From: Oscillospiraceae bacterium
GTDB lineage: Bacteria > Bacillota > Clostridia > Oscillospirales > Acutalibacteraceae
Length of the DNA: 10,141 nucleotides
Reading direction: 5' to 3'
Assembly: GCA_019417045.1 (NCBI GenBank)
Contig: DXWE01000005.1
Location: 4,716 to 14,856 of the forward strand
The notes under the pieces are model-generated. The model saw nothing but the letters and a program-made list of their open reading frames with translations, was not told where the DNA came from and searched no databases. This document shows positions 1 through 4,911 of the stretch, in pieces; the first letter of the stretch is position 1, and every line of letters begins with the position of its first letter. Made by a program: the position numbers and the translations under genes.

Positions 1-315
1 GGCCATCCGCTCGTCTACCAGCTGGACGACGCCGAATCCCTGCTCTCCCTCGCCGAGGGGTGGTGCCGGTTCTATCCGCCGGACACGCCGCTCGGCTCCC
101 CGTTTGCGGCGAGTTCGCTCTATCATTTCGGGGACGGCTACCGGCTGGTGCTCTATCCGCTGTCTCCGCTTCGCAAGGGGGCGCAGCAGCTCTTACAGGA
201 GCTGGCGACGCCCGCTGGGGAGGGGGAGACAGCCGTGGCCTTTGCGGCGGAACACGGCGAGCCGATGATTATCGGCTGCGCACTGCAGGAACTGTGCCAG
301 TGCTATAGGGCCTGA
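1..315 (+). CDS. mecA: MecA-like adaptor protein, C-terminal part (5' end outside window)
   Basis: Frame 1 is open from the first base to a TGA at 313-315, giving the last 104 residues of a protein whose start lies outside the window. The pattern fits the C-terminal domain of MecA adaptors, which deliver substrates to the ClpC unfoldase: an acidic/aliphatic helix (DDAESLLSLAEGW), then SSLYHFGDGYRLVLYPL matching the family's 'SLY-aromatic-YYLVL' strands, then an AEHGEP segment and a final helix ending ALQELCQCY, matching the family's 'EHG/EYGK...A...L..F' ending. The identification rests on this remembered pattern and not on an alignment, and the N-terminal substrate-binding domain is not visible. 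The gene converges on rpe and their 3' ends overlap by 13 bp, so its terminator, if any, must lie inside the rpe coding sequence. A generic conserved protein is the alternative. Confidence 0.65.
   Translation, partial: GHPLVYQLDDAESLLSLAEGWCRFYPPDTPLGSPFAASSLYHFGDGYRLVLYPLSPLRKGAQQLLQELATPAGEGETAVAFAAEHGEPMIIGCALQELCQCYRA
260..303 (-). other. Two inverted repeats just past the rpe stop, inside the mecA-like gene
   Basis: Immediately downstream of the rpe stop (303-305, minus strand) lie two inverted repeats. GCACTG/CAGTGC spans 280-303 with a 12-nt loop. AGCCGAT/ATCGGCT spans 260-277 and is a perfect 7-bp stem with a 4-nt loop. Neither is followed by a run of T on the minus strand, so neither is a classical intrinsic terminator. 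They could stabilise the 3' end of the operon mRNA or form part of a factor-dependent end. They lie in coding sequence of the opposite strand, so chance is a real alternative. Confidence 0.3.
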
Positions 316-947
316 AGCTCCTGCACGAGCGCTTTCGGCTGCTTGGCGCGGAACAGCGCACTGCCCACGACCACGACGTTCACTCCGGCAGCCGCGCAGG
401 ACGGCGCGGTTTGCGTGTTGACACCGCCGTCCACCTCGAGCAGAACGGACAGCCGCCGGCGCAGGCACTCCTGCTGGATCGCGGTGCCCTTTGGCAGCAT
501 CTCCGCCATAAACGACTGGCCGCCAAATCCGGGCTCCACGGTCATCACCAGCACCATGTCGAGCAGCTCGAGATAGGGAAACACCACGCTGGCGGGTGTC
601 TGAGGCTTGATGGCGAGCGCCGGGCGCGCGCCGAGCTCCCGGATGCGGCGCAGTGTCCGTGCCACCGGCGCCTCGCTCTCCGCATGGAAGCAGATTCCGT
701 TTGCGCCCGCGTTTACAAAGGCGTCGAGCAGCCGGTCGGGGTGCTGCATCATGAGGTGCACGTCGAACGGAAGCCCAGTCAACGGGCGCAGCCGCTCGAT
801 GACCGGCGGACCAAAGCTCAGATTCGGGACAAACACGCCGTCCATCACGTCCAGATGGATCCAGTCGGCGCCCGAGCTCTCCACAAAACCAATTTCCTGT
901 TCCAGATGCGCAAAGTCACAGGTGAGGATGGAAGGGGACACGAGCAT
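303..947 (-). CDS. rpe: Ribulose-phosphate 3-epimerase
   Basis: A 214-residue TIM-barrel enzyme of normal family length that interconverts D-ribulose 5-phosphate and D-xylulose 5-phosphate in the pentose phosphate pathway (cytosolic). Family motifs are intact: PSILTCDF at residues 5-12; HLDVMDG at 31-37 with His31 and the catalytic/metal Asp33; FDVHLM at 61-66 with metal ligand His64; VEPGFGGQSF at 137-146; EVDGG at 171-175 with catalytic Asp173; and a phosphate-binding VGSALF near 194-199. The ATG at 947 is preceded by AGAAAGGCAGGGA, a purine-rich but non-consensus ribosome binding site. It is the last gene of the operon, 45 bp after the ribF-HAD stop. A weak internal promoter may lie in that gap. 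Its 3' end overlaps the convergent mecA-like gene by 13 bp. Placement after ribF is not the usual Bacillus arrangement, but the function call is secure. Confidence 0.96.
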   Translation of the reverse strand: MLVSPSILTCDFAHLEQEIGFVESSGADWIHLDVMDGVFVPNLSFGPPVIERLRPLTGLPFDVHLMMQHPDRLLDAFVNAGANGICFHAESEAPVARTLRRIRELGARPALAIKPQTPASVVFPYLELLDMVLVMTVEPGFGGQSFMAEMLPKGTAIQQECLRRRLSVLLEVDGGVNTQTAPSCAAAGVNVVVVGSALFRAKQPKALVQELQAL

Positions 948-968
948 ATGGATCCCTGCCTTTCTCTT

Positions 969-998
969 TGTATACTTAGAATCAGTAGATTTTCACAA
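969..998 (-). promoter_or_regulatory. Possible weak sigma-A-type promoter for rpe
   Basis: On the minus strand TTGTGA (998-993) and TATACA (974-969) are separated by 18 bp, each matching 4 of 6 consensus bases. The element lies in an AT-rich stretch that stands out from the GC-rich surroundings and overlaps the end of ribF-HAD. A start near 962 would leave only about 15 nt of leader before rpe. It could equally be a plain AT-rich gap. Confidence 0.25.
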
Positions 999-2564
999 AA
1001 TATCCAACAGGGCTGACAGGCTGCCGACCACCGGCACGCCTGCCGGCCGGTTTGTCGTGTCCTGCGAGAGCAGGACGGGCCGCATACCGGCATTGTGCGC
1101 GCCCTGTATGTCGTTGACCGGATGATCGCCGACATACACGCAGTCAGCCGGGGCCACACCCAGCCGGGAGGCGATCCGGAGAAACGGCTCGGGACGCGGC
1201 TTGTGGATGCCTTCGTCGCCCGTGACAAGCACGCCGTCGAACAGCGGTCGGATCCCGCAGCAATCCAGCTTGCGGTTTTGCATCAGCGAGGACCCGTTGG
1301 TCACGAGCCCCAGTAAGTACCCCCGCTCACGCAGCGCCTGCAGCACCGGGACCGCGTCGGGGAAAAGCGTGGCGCACGCGGCAAACCGGATTTTGCACTC
1401 CCGGACCAGCTGTTCCACAGAGGGCGCGTCCCGCCATTGCCACAGGTCGATCAGTCCCTGAAAATACGCCGCATAGTCGACATGCCCGTGCCCGTTGCCG
1501 TCCCGCTCCCACATCTCCTGCGCCCGGCGCCGCTGTGCATCCGGCGGCAGGGCGGGGAAATGAAAGGGGACAAACCACTCGGCATATTTCCGCCAGGCGG
1601 CCGGCCTGTCCTGTAATGTGTCGTCAAAATCGAACAGCACCGCACGGGTGCGGCCGATCGGAGAAAAGGCGCGCAGCGCCTCGGCCGTGTCGCTGGCAAT
1701 CTGGGCTTTCAGCGCGTCCACCGACGGGAACGATCGCTCGGGCCGCAGCAGCCGCACGGGGGTCACCGGGATTGTCCGGCCGTACAGGTCTCCCTCGTAT
1801 CCCGGCAGATATGTCTCCGCGACCGGCCGGGTCGCTCCGACCGTCGGATGTACGCCGATATTGGTCACCCCCGGCCACACCTGCCCGTCCACCGTGACCG
1901 AGGAGACATATACCCCAAATCGCGGCCGGACAAAAGCGGCGGGCAGCACCTGGTTGAGGGTGGGGAACCCCCACTGCCTGCCGACCTGCCGGCCATAGGT
2001 GACCGGCAGCTTCAGCGTGAACGGCCGCCCGAGCAGCCGGGAGGCGAGGCGCAGATCCCCCTGCTCGACGCAGGCGCGGATCCTGGTGGAGCTCACGGGC
2101 GCGCCGTCGCAGTACAGGGTGGGCACCACACATACCTCGATGCCCTCCTGTGCGCACAGCGCCCGCAGCCGGGAGACATCGCCCGCCGCGTCCCGGCCGA
2201 ACCGGAAGTTCTCCCCGCAGCACACGCGTCTGGCGCCGAGCTTGTCCCGCAGCACCTGCCGGACAAACGCCTCCGGGGACAGCTGCCGCACCGTTTCAAA
2301 CCGCACGGCGAACAGCTCGTCCACCCCCATCGAGCGCAGCAGCGCCTGCTTTTCCTCCTCTGTGCACAGCTCCCGGGCCTGCTTGGGCAGCTCCTCCGGC
2401 GACCCGGCAAACGTGAACACCGCCGCCGAGCAGCCGTCCACCCCCACCGCCCGGGCGATGACCGCCCGATGTGCGCTGTGCAGGCCGTCAAACATCCCGA
2501 GCGCCACTGCGCGCGGATGCCCCGGCACCTCTGCGGATAAATTACTAATAGGATATATCGTCAA
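993..2564 (-). CDS. ribF: Fused riboflavin kinase/FAD synthetase (RibF) and HAD-family hydrolase
   Basis: One uninterrupted frame of 523 residues, about 200 longer than a normal RibF. Residues 1-165 are the FMN adenylyltransferase domain: GMFDGLHSAH at 23-32 (the HxGH-type nucleotide motif, here HSAH), GENFRFGRDAAGD at 117-129, and SSTRIR at 158-163. Residues about 180-298 are the riboflavin kinase domain: GRQVGRQWGFPTLN at 191-204 with the PTxN motif, TNIGVHPTVG at 234-243, and ETYLPGYEGDLYG at 250-262. Residues about 306-523 are a HAD hydrolase with all four motifs: DFDDT at 312-316 (nucleophile Asp312), VTNG at 421-424, KPRPEPF starting at Lys455, and VGDHPVND at 478-485. It has the spacing of a C1-capped subfamily IA enzyme. 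RibF turns riboflavin into FMN and FAD; the HAD substrate is unknown. The start is TTG at 2564, chosen because AGGAGG sits 8 nt upstream and only 26 bp separate it from the truB stop. Confidence 0.92.
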   Translation of the reverse strand: MTIYPISNLSAEVPGHPRAVALGMFDGLHSAHRAVIARAVGVDGCSAAVFTFAGSPEELPKQARELCTEEEKQALLRSMGVDELFAVRFETVRQLSPEAFVRQVLRDKLGARRVCCGENFRFGRDAAGDVSRLRALCAQEGIEVCVVPTLYCDGAPVSSTRIRACVEQGDLRLASRLLGRPFTLKLPVTYGRQVGRQWGFPTLNQVLPAAFVRPRFGVYVSSVTVDGQVWPGVTNIGVHPTVGATRPVAETYLPGYEGDLYGRTIPVTPVRLLRPERSFPSVDALKAQIASDTAEALRAFSPIGRTRAVLFDFDDTLQDRPAAWRKYAEWFVPFHFPALPPDAQRRRAQEMWERDGNGHGHVDYAAYFQGLIDLWQWRDAPSVEQLVRECKIRFAACATLFPDAVPVLQALRERGYLLGLVTNGSSLMQNRKLDCCGIRPLFDGVLVTGDEGIHKPRPEPFLRIASRLGVAPADCVYVGDHPVNDIQGAHNAGMRPVLLSQDTTNRPAGVPVVGSLSALLDIL

Positions 2565-2572
2565 AGAGATTA

Positions 2573-2578
2573 CCTCCT
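2573..2578 (-). promoter_or_regulatory. Ribosome binding site fixing the TTG start of ribF-HAD
   Basis: A perfect AGGAGG on the minus strand lies 8 nt before TTG (2564-2562). No ATG or GTG occurs in frame between the truB stop and the RibF nucleotide-binding motif at a usable position, so this site decides for a TTG start. Confidence 0.85.
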
Positions 2579-2590
2579 GTATACCGCCTG

Positions 2591-3472
2591 TTACTGACAG
2601 AACAGTTTGTATACCTGCAAGTCGTCTCCCTCTCGTTTGCCGAGCCCCAAAAAAGTACCCCCTGCATCGTATACCCGGACAATGCCCTCCACCGGCAGAT
2701 GCAGCCGGTCGATCGACAGCGCACCGCCGTTGCGAAAACGTACCCCCTGAGCCGTGCTGACCGGCAGAGCCGGATAGGCGGCGAAAGCGGAGGCGACCGG
2801 AAGCACCCGGGCGGCCAACTCCTCCTCCGGCAGCGCGAGCGCCTCGTCGAGTGAGACGCACTGGTCGAGGGTATAGCCGGCCGCCATGGTGCGGCAGAGC
2901 GCGGTCATCACCGCGCCGCACCCGAGCGCCTGACCGAGGTCGTGGCAGAGGGTGCGCACATACGTGCCCTTTGAGCAGTGGCAGTCCACGGCGAGAACGC
3001 CCCGCCTCTCGTCATACGAGAGGATCTCGAGGGCATGGATCGTGACCGGGCGGGGGGTTCGCTCCACCTCGAGTCCCTGCCGCGCGAGATCATAGAGGCG
3101 CACACCGTCCTTTTTCAGCGCGGACATCATGGGCGGCAGCTGTAGCAGCTTGCCGCGAAACCGCGGCAGCGCCTCTTCGACAGCCGCCCGCGTGGGGAGC
3201 GGGGCGCCGGTCTCTGTCACCGTGCCCCAGATATCCTGCGTGTCGCTGGTCAGCCCGAACTGTAAGGAAGCGGTGTACCGCTTGTCCTGCACGGGCAGCA
3301 GGTCCATCGCGCGGGTGGCGTTTCCGATCAGCAGCGGCAGCACGCCGGTGGCCATCGGGTCGAGCGTGCCGCCGTGGCCGAGCTTTTTGACCCCCAGCCG
3401 CCGGCGCACACGTGCGCAGCAGGCAAAGGAGGTGAGTTCTGCGGGTTTATTCAGACACAAAATGCCGTTCAT
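2591..3472 (-). CDS. truB: tRNA pseudouridine(55) synthase TruB
   Basis: A 293-residue protein, normal for TruB, which isomerises U55 in the T-loop of most tRNAs. Visible motifs: LNKPAELTSF at 7-16, GHGGTLDPMATGVLP at 32-46 with catalytic Asp38, the KRY motif at 64-66, and SKGTYVRTLCHDLG at 167-180. A C-terminal PUA-like region runs from about residue 230 to the end. At residue 12 the usual Gly of the KP-x-G-x-TS motif is Glu, a minor departure. The ATG at 3472 starts the first residues that match the family; earlier in-frame codons would run through nrnA. It lies 16 bp after the nrnA stop, with a GAGGG ribosome binding site, and 26 bp before ribF-HAD. The truB-ribF pair is conserved in Firmicutes. 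Confidence 0.97.
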   Translation of the reverse strand: MNGILCLNKPAELTSFACCARVRRRLGVKKLGHGGTLDPMATGVLPLLIGNATRAMDLLPVQDKRYTASLQFGLTSDTQDIWGTVTETGAPLPTRAAVEEALPRFRGKLLQLPPMMSALKKDGVRLYDLARQGLEVERTPRPVTIHALEILSYDERRGVLAVDCHCSKGTYVRTLCHDLGQALGCGAVMTALCRTMAAGYTLDQCVSLDEALALPEEELAARVLPVASAFAAYPALPVSTAQGVRFRNGGALSIDRLHLPVEGIVRVYDAGGTFLGLGKREGDDLQVYKLFCQ

Positions 3473-3488
3473 ATCGCGGAGATTCCCT

Positions 3489-4484
3489 CTACTGTTCCAC
3501 AGAATCCGGGCTGTTTTGGATGTCCGGCGCGGTCTGTGCGATGGCGGTGAGCAGCCGGGAGATCGCGAGGTCCAGCGGGCCGTCCAGCTGACACCCGGCC
3601 GCGCCGGCGTGGCCGCCGCCGCCGAGCTGTTTGCAGATCTCCGCCGCACTGACCTCCCCGTCCGTGCGCACGCTCACCTTGAAGCGGCCGTCCTGCTTTT
3701 CGCGCAGGGTGACGCCGACCCACACGCCTTCAATCTGGCGGGGAAGCGGCGCGAGCCCCTCCATATCGTTTTCGGAGGCCCCGCTCTGCTCTACCATGCG
3801 CAGCGTGATGGGCATAAAGGACACCCGCCCGTCAAACGCGAACGTGATACCGGCCAGCGCCAGCCGCTCGAGCTCGATACGCGCGCGGGACTTCACGTCG
3901 AACATCGCGCGGTTGATCATCTGAGCGCGCACCGGATAGTCGAGCATGTCCGCCGCCATGCGGTGGGTATAGGCGTCCGCGTTGCTGTATTTGAAGCAGC
4001 CGGTATCGGTCGCGATACCGGTATAGATGCTTTCGGCCATCAGCCGGTCGAACGGCACCCCGAGCTCCCGGATCAGCTCGCAGACGATCATGGCGGTGGC
4101 AGCGTAGTCCTTGAGCAGCAGGTACCGGGCATAATGCGTGTTGGACAGGTGGTGGTCAATGCACAGATCCACCTTGTCCGCGTAGGGCTGCAGCGCATGG
4201 CCGAGCAGCTTGGGATCCGCCACATCCACCGCACAGATACAGGCGGGCTCGAACATATCCTGTTGCAGCTCACCCGTGATGTAGTCGTATTTTGTCGGAA
4301 TTTCATCCGCACAGATCACCCGGGCACGTTTGCCGCTATGTTGCAGGGCACGGCACAGGGCGAATCCGGAGCCGATCGTGTCCCCGTCAGGATACTGGTG
4401 GGTGAGGAGCAGAACCCGGTCGGCCTGCCGCAGCAGGGCGGCCGCCCCTTTCACATCCACGTCCTGACAGATGTGTTCACTCAC
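3489..4484 (-). CDS. nrnA: DHH/DHHA1 phosphoesterase, nano-RNase/pAp phosphatase NrnA
   Basis: A 331-residue DHH-family phosphoesterase. Family members (NrnA) degrade 2-5 nt RNAs from the 5' end and dephosphorylate 3'-phosphoadenosine 5'-phosphate with Mn2+. Metal-binding motifs are complete: THQYPDGDTIGS at 28-39 (His29, Asp33, Asp35), AVDVAD at 85-90 (Asp87), the DHH signature at 110-112, and ATDTGCF at 158-164 (Asp160). The C-terminal DHHA1 substrate-binding domain shows LGGGGHAGAAG at 287-297. The GTG at 4484 is chosen because AAGGAGG lies 9 nt upstream and it overlaps the rbfA stop by 8 bp, implying translational coupling. Its place between rbfA and truB is usual in Clostridia. The precise substrate (nano-RNA, pAp or a cyclic dinucleotide product such as pApA) is not decided by sequence. 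Confidence 0.9.
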   Translation of the reverse strand: MSEHICQDVDVKGAAALLRQADRVLLLTHQYPDGDTIGSGFALCRALQHSGKRARVICADEIPTKYDYITGELQQDMFEPACICAVDVADPKLLGHALQPYADKVDLCIDHHLSNTHYARYLLLKDYAATAMIVCELIRELGVPFDRLMAESIYTGIATDTGCFKYSNADAYTHRMAADMLDYPVRAQMINRAMFDVKSRARIELERLALAGITFAFDGRVSFMPITLRMVEQSGASENDMEGLAPLPRQIEGVWVGVTLREKQDGRFKVSVRTDGEVSAAEICKQLGGGGHAGAAGCQLDGPLDLAISRLLTAIAQTAPDIQNSPDSVEQ

Positions 4485-4839
4485 CGAGTTTCCCCTCCTT
4501 GTGCAGTTCCTGCAGTGTCTGCGCGATCCGGGCACTGTATTCGATCGAGTCGTCCGCCACAAACCGCAGCTCCGGTACATGCCGGAGCTTCAGCGCCGCG
4601 CCGAGGCTGGTGCGCATGTATCCGGCGGCGGATGTGAGGCCCTTGACGGCGGCTTTGGCGGCGTCCATCCCCTGCAGCGAGCTGACGTAAACCGTCGCGT
4701 AGGACAGGTCGTTCGTCACCTCCACCCGCACGATGCTGAGCATACCGCTCGTCACGCGGGGGTCCTTCACCGTGCGCAGAATGGCCGTGAGCTCCCGGGA
4801 GATATCCTCGCAAATCCGGCTCATACGGTAACTGGCCAT
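4477..4839 (-). CDS. rbfA: 30S ribosome-binding factor RbfA
   Basis: A 120-residue type-II KH-fold protein that binds the immature 30S subunit near helix 1 of 16S rRNA during late, cold-sensitive maturation. Family landmarks: the N-terminal SRICEDISRELTAIL helix, VKDPRV at 24-29, SIVRVEVTNDLSYATVYVS through residues 35-53, and LKLRHVPELRFVADDSIE at 83-100. The ATG at 4839 follows AGGGA with a 6-nt spacer. Upstream, 72 bp containing two hairpins separate it from infB; downstream it overlaps nrnA by 8 bp. The ylxP gene that sits between infB and rbfA in Bacillus is absent. Confidence 0.96.
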   Translation of the reverse strand: MASYRMSRICEDISRELTAILRTVKDPRVTSGMLSIVRVEVTNDLSYATVYVSSLQGMDAAKAAVKGLTSAAGYMRTSLGAALKLRHVPELRFVADDSIEYSARIAQTLQELHKEGKLGE

Positions 4840-4860
4840 GGCTTGTCCCTGCCTTTCTGG

Positions 4861-4876
4861 CCCGCCAAACGGCGGG
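4861..4876 (-). other. Hairpin 2 in the infB-rbfA gap
   Basis: CCCGCC/GGCGGG forms a perfect 6-bp GC-only stem with a 4-nt loop (GTTT on the transcribed minus strand). It lies 21 bp upstream of the rbfA start and is not followed by a T-tract, so termination is unlikely. It may control rbfA translation or mark an mRNA processing or stability boundary. Confidence 0.55.
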
Positions 4877-4879
4877 GTT

Positions 4880-4911
4880 CCGGGGTGCGCCCTTAAAGGG
4901 GCGCATCCCGG
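4880..4911 (-). other. Long hairpin directly after the infB stop codon
   Basis: The arms 4880-4892 and 4899-4911 pair over 13 positions with a 6-nt loop (CTTTAA on the transcribed strand). The only flaw is one A-C mismatch, between 4906 and 4885, in the minus-strand RNA. The structure starts at the base right after the infB TAA (4914-4912). There is no T-tract behind it, so it looks more like a stabiliser, attenuator of downstream expression or RNase site than a classical terminator. Confidence 0.6.

Noticed and set aside
2565..2590. An FMN riboswitch in front of ribF
   Set aside because: Only 26 bp separate truB and ribF-HAD, far too short for the RFN element.
2565..2921. An N-terminal extension of RibF into the truB gene
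   Set aside because: The frame is open but the added residues look like out-of-frame truB, and the perfect AGGAGG before TTG 2564 gives the proper start.
3129..4637. A 502-codon plus-strand open frame across truB, nrnA and the end of rbfA
   Set aside because: It crosses three real minus-strand genes, has no ribosome binding site of note and no family resemblance; a shadow of GC-rich coding sequence.
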